Shown one piece after another: positions 6,570 through 15,299 of a DNA stretch of 22,752 bases. Location: NCBI GenBank assembly GCA_963169155.1, contig CAUJGI010000435.1, positions 1 to 22,752 of the forward strand, written 5' to 3'. The DNA is from Chloroflexota bacterium (GTDB lineage: Bacteria; Chloroflexota; Anaerolineae; Promineifilales; Promineifilaceae). The notes beneath the pieces are model-generated. The model did no database searches and was not told the DNA's origin. It was given only the letters and a program-made list of their open reading frames with translations. Position numbers and translations under genes: made by a program. Numbering within the stretch: the stretch's first letter is position 1; each line of letters begins with the position of its first letter.

Positions 6570-7883
6570 TCAGTCGCCAAACTGTTGGATTGCATCGTTT
6601 ACGAGTTGGAAGAGGGGTTGAATTTCTCCGCCCGCTCAAAGTTTTCTAGCGCCCCGTTGACGTCTCCCTGTGCCATGAGCGCCAATCCTTTGTAATAGTA
6701 AGCTTCTTCGAAATAAGGTCGGTCTTTCAAGTCACATCAGCCAGAGTAATGATGTCCTCGTAGCGGCCAACCTGATAGTATGCTTCGTAAGGTCCAAATT
6801 GATACCAGAGCATCCGCCAGGGCAACCCAATGGCGCGCGCCTGGTCAAAGGCCGTAGCAGCTTCTTCATGCTGTCCCAGGGCGTTATAGGTCGTGCCCAG
6901 ACTGAACCAGAGAAATGCGTTTTCCGGCTCTCGTGCCAGTTCAGCCTGGACGCGGGTCAGTGATTTCTGCCACATGACAGTGTCGTCCATATCTTCGCCG
7001 ATGATGGCAGTCACCTGCGCCACTTCTTCGGGGCGATACAGGGTGATGTAGCTGCGGTTAAACTGCCGCCACTGCCCGTTGGCATCGGCGTAAGAAAGAG
7101 CTCGACCTTCCACTGTGGCATTTTCCATAGGCACATCGCTGGTGCCAAACCAGGAATCATAGACCCAGAACTGTTCCAGGGCATCGTCGTAGGCCACAAT
7201 AAGGAGGTAGTGACCATACCAGCCTAACCAACGGTATTCGCCTGGCGGCTCAATGCCCAATTCGATAACTACTGGAAAACCATTGGCAACCAGTCGTTTC
7301 ACCGTTTCCAGATCGCCATTGGTGCGATCTAGCGCGGCGAAGGCGGTCTGTTCATTGACGTAAGCTGCCATCTGATAGGGACTAACGTTGCGATCTTCAG
7401 GGTTGGGTTTGAGGAAAACGGCCGTTTCTTCCTGACTCAAGTTCAACCCAAAATAACTGAGCGCCATGGCAATGGTAGCCGGCCCACAGTTGTTCCAGGT
7501 TTGGAATTGATGCACAAAGCCGTCCAAACGAACAGCCTCGGTATAGGAACAGGCGTGTTCTTTGGCGTGGGTAAGGGGGTAGGGGTAAACACTGCCGTTT
7601 CATCAATGCGCGGCAGCGACGTGGCAGTGGACGCTTGTATCACAACCAGAGACGATGGCAGTGCCGGGGCTTGCAGCAAGGCAGCCGCCGCGACCGGAGC
7701 AGAAACGGTGGGTAACAGCGCCTCGCCATCACCACGCGTGCCCAAAGATTGCAAAGGTTCTGGCATACGGGCTACGTAGCGGCTGGGCATCGCTTTTAGC
7801 AGCGTGGGAAGCTGCCAAAAGAACAACCCAAGGACCAAGAAGAGCGCACCTGCCAAATAGGGAGAATGTCGCTTAATTTCCAT
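6570..7883 (-). pseudogene. Second C39-like peptidase/TPR protein, broken by three single-base indels
   Basis: This is a paralogue of the 3765-5117 gene with the same order: anchor (MEIKRHSPYLAGALFLVL, start 7883), Pro/Thr stalk, C39_2 domain (WNNCGPATIAM; GHYLLIVAYD) and TPRs. Three frame changes are needed to read it through. Near 7537 one base is missing between the stalk and the LDGFVHQFQTW segment. Near 6729 one G is missing, so the frame stops at 6727 instead of continuing into DLKDRPYFEEAYYYKG. Near 6628 a C run is one short, so the frame stops at 6599 instead of reading VNDAIQQFGD to the stop at 6570. All three look like 1-base losses. Either the copy is decaying or the assembly has indel errors. 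The start overlaps the end of the flavin reductase gene, so it was translated in that operon. Confidence 0.82.
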
Positions 7884-8457
7884 CTCTCCAGCGATGAATT
7901 TGCTGCCGCAGCTCATCTGGTCGGAACTTGTTTACCGGTCGTTCGCGCACGACGCCGGCTTGATAGGCCAAGCCGGCTCCGGCGCGTTGAAAATCTACTT
8001 CCTGACGGCCGTTCAGAACTTCTGGCAAGGCATGGAGCGCCACCACTTCAGCCACAAACAGGCTGTGGGACGGCAGGCGCAGCGTGTGGCGCACCTGGCA
8101 TTCCAGGTTCACCGGGCAGGCATCGAGCATCGGTGGTGTGACAACGGCCGCAGTTTGAGTGGTAAGCCCTGTTTCTTGCCATTTATCTGTTTCCCGGCCG
8201 GAGGTGGTGCCCACAAAGTCGCTCACAAATTCCAGATCAGGCCAGGGAATATTGACCACAAACTCGCCGGTTTGGTCAATTAGGTCATAGCTGGCGCGTG
8301 ACGGCCGTACAGAGATACTGATCATTGGTGGTTCCGCGTTACAACTGGCAATGCGATTCAGGCTGAAGAGATTGGCCTTGTCACCTGCACCACAGGTAAT
8401 CAGCACCACCGGCACCGGGTACAAGGTTGTGTTTGGGGTTAATTGCACTTTGCTCAT
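7873..8457 (-). CDS. Flavin reductase-like FMN-binding protein
   Basis: 194 residues, the full length for this family. The start MSKVQLTPNTTLYPVPVVLITCG resembles the FMN-binding flavin reductase-like split-barrel domain, with the typical NLFSLNRIASCNAEPPMISISV strand-turn and a GEFVVNIP segment. Such proteins bind FMN and act as NAD(P)H:flavin oxidoreductases or as uncharacterised electron carriers; the partner is unknown here. No signal peptide is present, so it is cytoplasmic, unlike its neighbours. Its stop overlaps the start of the decayed C39/TPR copy. The Shine-Dalgarno sequence is weak. It lies 44 bp after the L,D-transpeptidase gene on the same strand. Confidence 0.82.
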   Translation of the reverse strand: MSKVQLTPNTTLYPVPVVLITCGAGDKANLFSLNRIASCNAEPPMISISVRPSRASYDLIDQTGEFVVNIPWPDLEFVSDFVGTTSGRETDKWQETGLTTQTAAVVTPPMLDACPVNLECQVRHTLRLPSHSLFVAEVVALHALPEVLNGRQEVDFQRAGAGLAYQAGVVRERPVNKFRPDELRQQIHRWRDGN

Positions 8458-8501
8458 AGGCGCTTACTCAACATTTGGATACGGCTCCGCATCTGTCATG
8501 G

Positions 8502-9575
8502 CTATTCCAACTGCTCCAAGTGCGTGTAAGGGTCTGAAGTATGGACCCATACCCACAAATCGTTGGGGGCGTCAGCCGACCAGTTAAAGGTCCATTCGGC
8601 ATCCTTAATCGGCATGTTGACACAGCCGTGGCTGTGTTTGAAGCCAAAACGGTCGTGCCAGTAAGTACCGTGCAAGGCTGCACCAATTTTTTCGTCAAAG
8701 TACATGATGTAGGGAATGTCCTCCAGGAAGTAGTAATCTATCTGCCCTTCAGCCCCAGACATTTTGTACTCGTAAAAGCGGTCCCACACCTGGAACAGCC
8801 CTTCCCGTGTTGGCCAACGGTTTAGCCCGGAGGAGATGAGCGTGGCATAAACCATTTGATCACCTTCATAAGCGGCAAAGGTTTGTTCGTACAGGTCAAC
8901 TTCTGTCCAGTATTCGTTTTCGCCCACGCCTTCTGGCCGGGGATTGACGTCTACAATGCTAAAATAGGTCTGGCGCACCCAACGGCCGTCGCCAATGTCA
9001 TACCACAGCCAATCATCTTCCCCCACTTGGATGTCGTAAATTTGCACAAAGGTGTAACGGGGGAGTTCAGTGTAGAATGGTTCAGGTTCGCCATCGGGTT
9101 CGCGGCTGGGCGTAATCGCCTGCACCACCCAGCCAAACGGCCATTGCGGCTGCTGCAACACTTCTACACCCTGAAATTCAGCTGGCTCTACCAACGTGAG
9201 ATCATCTTCATGAACGTATTCATTGTAGTTAATCTCGTACCACTTTTCGCCTGCGTCATTATCGAACCAGCGTTTCACGGTGGCAAAAAGATAACCGTCC
9301 CCCACATTCCGTACCACGGCTGACGCACGGGTCGGTTCGCTGTAAACGTTGGTGTAGTCGGCCAGACGGCCGTACCAGCGGCGGCCAAACAACGTGCCTT
9401 CAGATGCCTGCGCGCTCATAAAAGGAGAAAGATCGGCCGATTCAACTTCGCTGCTGCAAACATATTCCCCAATTTGCTCCCAGAAGTAGCAGGTGGCGGC
9501 GGCGGCGGGTGAGGCCGCTGCCCAGATGACGCTCAATGTACCAACGATGAAAAAATGCCGCAGATAACGATGCAT
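8502..9575 (-). CDS. L,D-transpeptidase (YkuD domain), secreted
   Basis: The start is placed at ATG 9575 because GGAGGT stands 8 bp upstream; an earlier in-frame codon at 9596 has none. 357 residues: signal peptide ending in SPAAAA (about residue 26), an SH3-like region (about 60-200; YTNVYSEPTRASAVVRNVG), and a C-terminal YkuD domain with the catalytic motif HSHGCVNM (Cys about 318) and an upstream HGTYW. The family forms 3-3 peptidoglycan cross-links or anchors proteins to peptidoglycan outside the membrane. It follows the tandem DsbA gene by 35 bp, so it probably shares its transcript. A periplasmic catalytic Cys beside thiol-oxidoreductase genes makes physiological sense, but the link is inferred. 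Confidence 0.9.
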   Translation of the reverse strand: MHRYLRHFFIVGTLSVIWAAASPAAAATCYFWEQIGEYVCSSEVESADLSPFMSAQASEGTLFGRRWYGRLADYTNVYSEPTRASAVVRNVGDGYLFATVKRWFDNDAGEKWYEINYNEYVHEDDLTLVEPAEFQGVEVLQQPQWPFGWVVQAITPSREPDGEPEPFYTELPRYTFVQIYDIQVGEDDWLWYDIGDGRWVRQTYFSIVDVNPRPEGVGENEYWTEVDLYEQTFAAYEGDQMVYATLISSGLNRWPTREGLFQVWDRFYEYKMSGAEGQIDYYFLEDIPYIMYFDEKIGAALHGTYWHDRFGFKHSHGCVNMPIKDAEWTFNWSADAPNDLWVWVHTSDPYTHLEQLE

Positions 9576-9610
9576 AAGAATGACCTCCACAAGCAAGACG
9601 GTTTTGTCAA

Positions 9611-11113
9611 TTATGAACCCTCTTCGGCCAACAAGGTTTCAATTGCCTGCTCAAACACAGAAAACGGTTGGGCACCAACCAACGGTTGCCCGTTAATAAA
9701 GAAAGAGGGGGTCCCCCGGACACCAAGCTGAACGCCTTCATCCAGTTCCGCATTTACGGCGTCGGCATAACGGCCGCTGTCCAGGCATTCGTCGAACTCG
9801 TCCTGGGGCAGTTCCATTTCACCCGCTAATGACTTAAAAAGGGCAACGTGGTCGGCATTATTGGCCCACTGTTCCTGGTTGATAAAAAGCAGGTCGTGCA
9901 TTGTCCAAAACGCTTCATCATCCCCCAGTTCGCGGGCACAGCGGGCGCTCTCGTGCGCTTTTTGCGCCTGGGGATGGATACTATGAATGGGGAAATCCTT
10001 GAACACGTAGCGCACCTGCCCGGCATCTATGTATGATTGCAACTGGGGCAGCGTCTGTTGGAAGTGGCGCAGGCAAAAGGGACATTGGAAGTCTGAATAT
10101 TCCACAATAGTAATAGGCGCGTCAGGCAAACCTTTGGCCGGTTCATCGCTGAAGGGAACCACCGCCGGTTGCCCTGCCGACGGCGGGCTGTTATTGGCGG
10201 CTGGTGGGGATTGGTAGGCTTCGGCCAACCGCCCTTCTTCGGCCATTGCGATGACCTGCTGAAACAGTTCGTAAGGCTGGGCGCCGGGGACGGGGTAGCC
10301 GTTGACAAAAAAACCGGGTGTGCCGTTTACGCCCAGGCTCTGCCCCTCGGTCAGGTCGGCGTTCACCGCATCGGTATAACGGCCGCTTGCCAAACATTCA
10401 CGGACGGCTTCTTCAGCAATTTCTACTTCGGCCAAAAGAGAAACCAACACATTATCCAGGTCAGGCTGCGGCAGGTCGGTTAACTGCTGGCTGTTGTTGA
10501 AAAAGCTGTCGTGCGCCTGCCAGTAGCCCTCGCTGCCCCCAATTTCCCCGGCGCAGCGAGCCGCTTCGTGAATACGCGGCGCAACCGGGTGCAGGCTGGT
10601 AATGGGAAAATCTTTGAAAACGTAATAAACCCGGCCAGTATCAATATATTCTGCCTTAAGCTGGGGCATTGTTTGCTGAAAATGGCGCAAACAGAAGGGG
10701 CATTGGTAATCGGAAAACTCGACAATGGTTACCGGGGCATTGGGGTCGCCCAACGCCCGCAGCGTTTCCGGGGTGATGCTGGCCGGGGTTGGCCCGGCCG
10801 GAGCGCTGCCAAAGGGGGAACTGGCGTCGTTATTGAGCAGGTTTGTGGCTGCCGGGGCAGTTGCGTCCGCAGTTGGGGCGATGATGAGGGGATTGACGGC
10901 CGTTTCTGTTACCGGTGGCGCCACCGACTGGCGGCCAATGACGTAGCCAACCAGCCCACCAACGAGCAGTAACAGGAGGGCAGGCAGTAAAAGCGACCCT
11001 CTATGCTCCGGCGAACTCGCAGAAATGGGCGATTCTGCCGCAACAGCGGTTTCAGATTCGTCCTGCCCGGATATTTCAGGTTCGGTCATATCGGTTTGAT
11101 TCATGTGTTTCAT
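9611..11113 (-). CDS. Membrane-anchored protein with two tandem DsbA-like thioredoxin domains
   Basis: 500 residues. Order: acidic cytoplasmic tail, one membrane helix (about 40-60), Pro/Ala linker, then two homologous DsbA/DSBA-like (Thioredoxin_4) domains. Each has a CPFC active site (138-141 and 344-347) in an identical CPFCLRHFQQT context, a KDFPI motif, a second conserved Cys pair region and a cis-Pro loop (NGTPGFF, RGTPSFF). Single-domain homologues are about 220-250 residues, so this is an internal duplication. It probably oxidises or isomerises disulfides outside the membrane. The start is uncertain: ATG 11113 or ATG 11104, neither with a good ribosome site. A dyad at 11163-11180 and a possible -10 box (TATAAC at 11137-11142) lie upstream, so it may start its own transcript. 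Confidence 0.88.
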   Translation of the reverse strand: MKHMNQTDMTEPEISGQDESETAVAAESPISASSPEHRGSLLLPALLLLLVGGLVGYVIGRQSVAPPVTETAVNPLIIAPTADATAPAATNLLNNDASSPFGSAPAGPTPASITPETLRALGDPNAPVTIVEFSDYQCPFCLRHFQQTMPQLKAEYIDTGRVYYVFKDFPITSLHPVAPRIHEAARCAGEIGGSEGYWQAHDSFFNNSQQLTDLPQPDLDNVLVSLLAEVEIAEEAVRECLASGRYTDAVNADLTEGQSLGVNGTPGFFVNGYPVPGAQPYELFQQVIAMAEEGRLAEAYQSPPAANNSPPSAGQPAVVPFSDEPAKGLPDAPITIVEYSDFQCPFCLRHFQQTLPQLQSYIDAGQVRYVFKDFPIHSIHPQAQKAHESARCARELGDDEAFWTMHDLLFINQEQWANNADHVALFKSLAGEMELPQDEFDECLDSGRYADAVNAELDEGVQLGVRGTPSFFINGQPLVGAQPFSVFEQAIETLLAEEGS

Positions 11114-11162
11114 TCTACCGCGAGCGCTACGGCCGTGTTATAGGCAATTTGCACATCGGTTC

Positions 11163-11180
11163 ATAGGCCATATAGCCTAT
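11163..11180. promoter_or_regulatory. Dyad ATAGGC-N6-GCCTAT upstream of the DsbA gene
   Basis: It shares arms and 6-bp spacing with sites at 21146-21163 and 22189-22206 (consensus ATAnGC-N6-GCYTAT). It is centred about 40 bp upstream of a plausible transcription start for TATAAC at 11137-11142. That would suit an activator of class II type, but the regulator is unknown. Confidence 0.5.
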
Positions 11181-11201
11181 AAATCGTATTCTACACTTAT
11201 C

Positions 11202-12149
11202 CTATCCGTTACCATCCCTGGCAATCTGCTGCCAGGTCTGGCCGCCATCGGGCGAGAGGTAAATGTCCCGGTTGAAAGTTGCCAGGGCGATTTCGCCATC
11301 CTGGACAGGGTTGACAGCGATGTAACTGATAGCGTCACCGGCGGCGATAGCCGGAGAGGGTACGGGAGATATCTGCTCAGAAGATAGATCGTAGGCAGAG
11401 AGCTGGCCGGCCCCAAACAGGAGCGCCTGGCCGTTGGGGTGGAAGGTTACGGCCGTCACCAGCGCAGCTTCACCAATCCGGGTAAAGGAATCGCCGTAAT
11501 TGGCGGAAAGATACAAACCGCCTTCTGTCGCCAAAGCCACTTGATTCATTTCAGTGGGATGAACGGCAAGATTGGTGGGGCGAGTTGCAATTCCTTGCAT
11601 GGCGACCTGGCTCCACGTTTCGCCATCGTCGAGACTGTAGTAAAGTCCAGTGCCCAACTGCGAATTGGGTGTTCCATTGAGGACATAAATGGCGTGGCTT
11701 TCATAGCCCACACCCATCAGGTGAAAGTCGCTTTCCCCTAAAAATGCCAGCTGTTGCAACGTCTCGCCGCCGTCGGTGCTTTTAACCAGCCCCAGCGGAT
11801 TCGGTAAGGTGGACCCTGAGCCAGGATGTCCGCTGCTGTAGAAACCTTCGTCCATGGCCACATACCCCATGTAATCATTGGCCGGTAGATCGGGTGCAGA
11901 CCATTCCCCGCCAGCAAAGAAGCGCAGACCGTCATGCGTCGGCACGATGAGTTGACGGCCGTCCGCCGAAAAACTCAGGCCGTGAATATCGCGCAAGGTC
12001 ACCCCGCCCGCCGGGCGGAAGAAAACCGCAGCCACTATCGCCAGGATGACGATGCCAGCGATGCCCGCAATGAGGAACGTCCGCCGGCGCTTTTCCCGGG
12101 TGAGTTGTTGTTTGCGTTGTTCTTTACGGCTAATTTTAGATTTAGACAT
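11202..12149 (-). CDS. Membrane-anchored BNR/F510_1955-type beta-propeller protein
   Basis: 315 residues: a basic N-terminus, one helix (about 25-46), then an extracytoplasmic beta-propeller. Asp-box/BNR signatures are visible (STDGGETLQQL, SLDDGETWSQV, SPDGGQTWQQI). This fits proteins annotated as F510_1955-family glycosylhydrolases, for which enzymatic activity is not established. It follows the second TlpA-like gene by 25 bp and closes the tightly packed part of the redox array. In that company it may be an assembly or chaperone-like factor rather than a glycosidase, but that is inference. Confidence 0.8.
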   Translation of the reverse strand: MSKSKISRKEQRKQQLTREKRRRTFLIAGIAGIVILAIVAAVFFRPAGGVTLRDIHGLSFSADGRQLIVPTHDGLRFFAGGEWSAPDLPANDYMGYVAMDEGFYSSGHPGSGSTLPNPLGLVKSTDGGETLQQLAFLGESDFHLMGVGYESHAIYVLNGTPNSQLGTGLYYSLDDGETWSQVAMQGIATRPTNLAVHPTEMNQVALATEGGLYLSANYGDSFTRIGEAALVTAVTFHPNGQALLFGAGQLSAYDLSSEQISPVPSPAIAAGDAISYIAVNPVQDGEIALATFNRDIYLSPDGGQTWQQIARDGNG

Positions 12150-12174
12150 CCTTTTTAACCTTCTCGTTTAACGG

Positions 12175-12738
12175 TCAGGGTTCGGCCAGTAGGGCTTCCA
12201 GTTGCTGGCGATATTCTGCCTCGCCCCCTGGCCCAATGACCACAGCCCGAATCTGGCCTTGTTTGTCAATAAAAAACTTTTCCGGCACGCCCTGCATCCC
12301 ATACTCGCGTGAGATGCGTATACCCAAATCTGGTCCGTTGGGATAGGTAACATCAAATTCATCCAAAAAGGCGCGAGCATTGCTTTCTACATCGGCGTAG
12401 GCCACGCCGACAAAGACGACACCCTGACCCTGATACTCCCGCCACAGATTTTCCAGCATGCGCGCTTCCTCACGGCAGGGGATACACCAGGAAGCCCAAA
12501 AATCGACCATCACCACCTTACCCCGCTGTTCCGACAGGCGGAACGTGCCGCCATCGTAGAGTTCCAGGGTGAAGTCCGGGGCCGGGCCATGATCCCGCTG
12601 TCCGGCTTGGGCGCGATACAGCCCCCAGCCAAGCATGGCTAAAAAAGCCAGCAGCAGGGCCCAAATCAGCCATTGTCGCCAGGGTTTACTTTTGCGTTCG
12701 GCCGTTGCCGGCAGGGTCGTTGTTAATTCATCAGCCAT
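12175..12738 (-). CDS. TlpA/ResA-like membrane-anchored thioredoxin (CIPC)
   Basis: ATG 12738 is chosen because AGGAG lies 6 bp upstream; it overlaps the cytochrome gene stop by 8 bp, suggesting translational coupling. 187 residues: one membrane helix (about 22-42), then a TlpA/AhpC-TSA fold starting at GPAPDFTLELYDGG. The active site is WASWCIPC (Cys85, Cys88) and the cis-Pro motif is QGVPEKFFID. Proteins of this type reduce apocytochrome c haem-binding Cys or other exported thiols, receiving electrons from CcdA. The gene order CcdA-cytochrome c-TlpA supports that role. Confidence 0.9.
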   Translation of the reverse strand: MADELTTTLPATAERKSKPWRQWLIWALLLAFLAMLGWGLYRAQAGQRDHGPAPDFTLELYDGGTFRLSEQRGKVVMVDFWASWCIPCREEARMLENLWREYQGQGVVFVGVAYADVESNARAFLDEFDVTYPNGPDLGIRISREYGMQGVPEKFFIDKQGQIRAVVIGPGGEAEYRQQLEALLAEP

Positions 12739-13159
12739 CGCCATCTCCTGCCTGTGGGCCATAGCGGTTGGTGATGTCCTGCTGCGTTGCCAGTTGTTCC
12801 GGCGTCCAGAGCGTATGCAGGTAAGTGATCACAGCTTCAATCTCTACCTCGGCAAGCTGGTCGCCCAATGCGGGCATTTCTCTACCGAGTCCGAGCTTGC
12901 CGTTGGCAATCCAATCGCGGATTTGCTGATCGGGGTGATGCCAGGCGTGTTCGCTGGCATCCAGCGCCGGGGCAGCCAGCTCGTTGGCGTACCCTTCCCC
13001 ATTTTGACCGTGACATTCGGCGCAGACACGCAGAAAAACTTCACGCCCCTGTGCTACCGGGTCGGGCGTGGCGGTTGGTGTAGACGTTACCGGCGCTGCA
13101 CCGCAAGCGACCAGCAGCCCACTGCCTAAGACGAGAAACCCGAAAAGCCAGCGAATCAT
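12731..13159 (-). CDS. c-type cytochrome lipoprotein
   Basis: 142 residues. The lipobox is LLVACG (Cys19), followed by a Thr/Pro linker and a single class I cytochrome c domain with the haem motif CAECH (46-50) and a likely axial Met95 in GREMPALGD. It should sit on the outer face of the membrane and carry electrons; the partner oxidase or donor is not in the window. The start overlaps the stop of the CcdA-like gene by one base, and its end overlaps the next gene, so the three are one translational unit. Confidence 0.92.
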   Translation of the reverse strand: MIRWLFGFLVLGSGLLVACGAAPVTSTPTATPDPVAQGREVFLRVCAECHGQNGEGYANELAAPALDASEHAWHHPDQQIRDWIANGKLGLGREMPALGDQLAEVEIEAVITYLHTLWTPEQLATQQDITNRYGPQAGDGDG

Positions 13160-13935
13160 CAGATGAACCAGTAGAGCACAATCTCATTCAGGCCGATGAG
13201 GATAAACACAATGCCCACTACCCTTTGCAGCCAGACATCGGCCGCTTTGAACCGCTTCACAGCCTGCCGGACGTTAACGGAACCAGAGGCAAGCAAGGCC
13301 GCCAAAATCAATACCGGCACGGCCGTACCCACCGCAAAAACGCCGGGGAATACCATACCACCAGGAGAAGCAATCGCCAGGGGAATGGTCAGGCCAAAAA
13401 AGAGCCAGAACAGGGTGGGGCAAAAGGTGAAGGAAAAGGCAACGCCCATCAGGTAGGCGGGCAATAATCCCTGGCTTCCCCGCGCTTTGGCTTCCAGCCA
13501 GGTGGAGAAACGGCCGCTCACTGATAGACGGGATGAGATCAGGCCCAGCATGAATAAGCCAACCACGACCAGCAGCGGCCCCAGGGCGCGGCGGGCAAAA
13601 ACGGCCATCGGCACGGCCGTTTGCGTAAGCTGGCCGAACTGCAAACCCAGACCGACCACGATACCGCCAACCAGCAAATATACCGTCACCTTGCCGACGA
13701 TGAAAGCGGCCGTTTGCCCCCACATCCGGCGCGGCGTTTCTACCTGCCGTGACAGGTAGGCCAGCGCCGCCACGTTGGTGCTTAACTGGCAGGGCGCGGT
13801 CGCACCCAGTAAGCCAAACAACAACACGGAAATCAGAGGAATGTTAATCGTGTTTTCCAGGTTGCTAATGGGGGCCGTTAACCAGTTGGCCAGGCCACTC
13901 AACCAGACGTAGTACCCGGCAATGAATTCATTCAT
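13159..13935 (-). CDS. CcdA-like cytochrome c biogenesis / thiol-reductant transporter
   Basis: 258 residues with about six membrane helices. Two conserved Cys lie in membrane segments: Cys49 in GATAPCQLST and Cys172 in SFTFCPTLFW. This is the CcdA/DsbD-beta arrangement, which passes electrons from cytoplasmic thioredoxin to exported thiol proteins. The family overlaps with proteins labelled sulfite exporter TauE/SafE-like, so the precise label is uncertain. The gene overlaps the upstream 105-residue gene (ATGA) and the downstream cytochrome gene. Two TlpA-like and one double DsbA protein nearby are obvious candidate partners. Confidence 0.85.
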   Translation of the reverse strand: MNEFIAGYYVWLSGLANWLTAPISNLENTINIPLISVLLFGLLGATAPCQLSTNVAALAYLSRQVETPRRMWGQTAAFIVGKVTVYLLVGGIVVGLGLQFGQLTQTAVPMAVFARRALGPLLVVVGLFMLGLISSRLSVSGRFSTWLEAKARGSQGLLPAYLMGVAFSFTFCPTLFWLFFGLTIPLAIASPGGMVFPGVFAVGTAVPVLILAALLASGSVNVRQAVKRFKAADVWLQRVVGIVFILIGLNEIVLYWFI

Positions 13936-14249
13936 GCAGCCTTTACCAGTTCCTGATCGGCCGTATCGCTGTGCTGCCTGCCGGAAGCTGAAGGTTCGCC
14001 AGACATCAATTGCTCCCGTCTGGCTTCTAGTTCGGCAATACGAGTGACTTCAGCAATTTCGGCTTCCAAAGCCTGGCGCTGCTGCCGGAGGTCGGCCAGC
14101 CGCCCGGCCGCATTGACCGGCAACGGTTGTTCAGATGTTGGCGCTTGACCCTGGCGAGAGCCGTCACGCATCATCCACCACATCATGATGCCCATGATGA
14201 CAGGGCAACCCACCGCTGCCAGTACAAGTAAAATCGTGTTCACATCCAT
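13932..14249 (-). CDS. Small membrane protein with coiled coil, 105 aa
   Basis: ATG 14249 has GAGGT 5 bp upstream. One N-terminal helix (MDVNTILLVLAAVGCPVIMG, continuing to WWMMR), then a charged coiled coil (about 50-85; LADLRQQRQALEAEIAEV). I do not recognise a named family. It overlaps the CcdA-like gene by 4 bp, which suggests a stoichiometric accessory subunit of that transporter. No Cys other than one in the helix. Confidence 0.75.
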   Translation of the reverse strand: MDVNTILLVLAAVGCPVIMGIMMWWMMRDGSRQGQAPTSEQPLPVNAAGRLADLRQQRQALEAEIAEVTRIAELEARREQLMSGEPSASGRQHSDTADQELVKAA

Positions 14250-14276
14250 TAGTTACCTCAAAGAAAGTATTTGCTG

Positions 14277-14954
14277 CTATCCTGCTACAAGTTCGGCTAT
14301 AAATTCGTCCACCTGGTCTCCGCTCATCGCGCCGATGTGCAGGCGTGTGATGACTCCTGCGCGGCTGATAAAAATGCTCATGGGCAAACCAAGCAGCCGG
14401 TACTGCTCATTGGTCACTGCGCCATCCTGATCCAGCAGCACCGGAAAAGTCATATCAAACTCCTCGACGAACGTTTCTACATCCGCTATGGAATCCTGGA
14501 ACGTCAGGTCAATCGCCAGGATGACAAACCCCTCGTCCTTGTGGGCTTCGTAGGCGGCCACCAGGTCGGGCATCTCCAGGCGGCAAGGCGGACACCAACT
14601 GGCCCAAAAGTTAATCAATACCGGTTGGCCTTGGTAATCGGCCAGCGACACTTCATCGCCGTCAAGCGACATCAGGGTAAAACCTGGCGCTGGCTGACCC
14701 ACTTCGACACCAAATTGGCCATCTTGGTCTGAAGGTTCAACGGCCGCCACCGTGGAGACGACCGGGAAGGGTGTTGCCAAAGTTGAAGTAGACAGGGTGA
14801 TAACGGCCGTTTCCGGCTCGTTTGTATTGGTGGGAGACTGCGGCCGGACAATTAAAAAGATGAACCCGCCAATAACCGCGCCTATAATCAAGCTGCTCAA
14901 CAGCCAGCTTGCCCGTCTCTGCCGACGCTTGTTACCCGAATCAATGGGAGGCAT
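14277..14954 (-). CDS. TlpA-like membrane-anchored thioredoxin (CPPC)
   Basis: ATG 14954 with GAGGG 7 bp upstream; the ribosome site overlaps the preceding stop. 225 residues: basic tail, helix (about 17-36), Thr-rich linker, then a TlpA domain (about 85-225) with NFWASWCPPC (Cys121, Cys124) and a cis-Pro loop (LGLPMSIFIS). Expected role: exported thiol-disulfide reductase fed by the CcdA-like protein two genes downstream. It differs from the other TlpA protein of the operon in linker length and active-site dipeptide, so the two may serve different substrates. Confidence 0.9.
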   Translation of the reverse strand: MPPIDSGNKRRQRRASWLLSSLIIGAVIGGFIFLIVRPQSPTNTNEPETAVITLSTSTLATPFPVVSTVAAVEPSDQDGQFGVEVGQPAPGFTLMSLDGDEVSLADYQGQPVLINFWASWCPPCRLEMPDLVAAYEAHKDEGFVILAIDLTFQDSIADVETFVEEFDMTFPVLLDQDGAVTNEQYRLLGLPMSIFISRAGVITRLHIGAMSGDQVDEFIAELVAG

Positions 14955-14957
14955 TTG

Positions 14958-15287
14958 TTAACCCTCGCCGATTTGGACCTTCATCTTCTCAAACTGGTCA
15001 GCGTCAATCTCGCCAGCGGCGTAACGGCGTTTGAGGATGGTCAGCAGCGTCTCGCCTGGTTGGTCTACTGCTCTGACCGGACGGCGAAACGCCCAAACCA
15101 TCGCCAGCCCGATGGCGGCAATCACGGCAAGGACCAGGAGCCAGCCCAAAATCCACCAGGGGTCATCACGCTATTCATCATGCCCCCTTGCATCATGCCG
15201 CCGCCCATGATACCTATCATGCCACTCCCCATCATACTGTTCATTGAGTTCATCATTTCCGTACACTCGGCAATCATCTCTTCCATC
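14958..15287 (-). pseudogene. Met-rich SHOCT membrane protein, frame broken twice
   Basis: AGGAG and ATG 15287 begin MEEMIAECTEMMNSM. An extra A near 15240 moves the Met/Gly-rich continuation (GIMGGGMMQGGMMNSVMTP) one frame over. A C run one base short at 15159-15162 moves the sequence back to the first frame, giving WWILGWLLVLAVIAAIG, a linker and a C-terminal SHOCT motif (LKRRYAAGEIDADQFEKMK). The two changes compensate, so the restored protein is about 109 residues. As written, the first frame stops after 39 residues, and only the last 63 residues could start again (TTG 15149). Paired homopolymer indels may be sequence errors. Met-rich tails can bind Cu+, which would fit the setting. It is 12 bp after the other SHOCT gene. 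Confidence 0.7.
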
Positions 15288-15299
15288 GTTTACGCTCCT

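Noticed and set aside
5290..6621. 443-residue open frame on the plus strand
   Set aside because: It is antisense to the intact transposase of the IS, has no family features or ribosome site, and crosses the IS end.
8619..8634. Perfect palindrome CACAGCC-GT-GGCTGTG
   Set aside because: It lies within the catalytic HSHGCVNM codons of the L,D-transpeptidase and is explained by coding sequence.
14958..15149. Stand-alone 63-residue SHOCT protein from TTG
   Set aside because: The open frame extends upstream through PWW into a Met-rich segment after frame correction; the real start is at 15287 with AGGAG.
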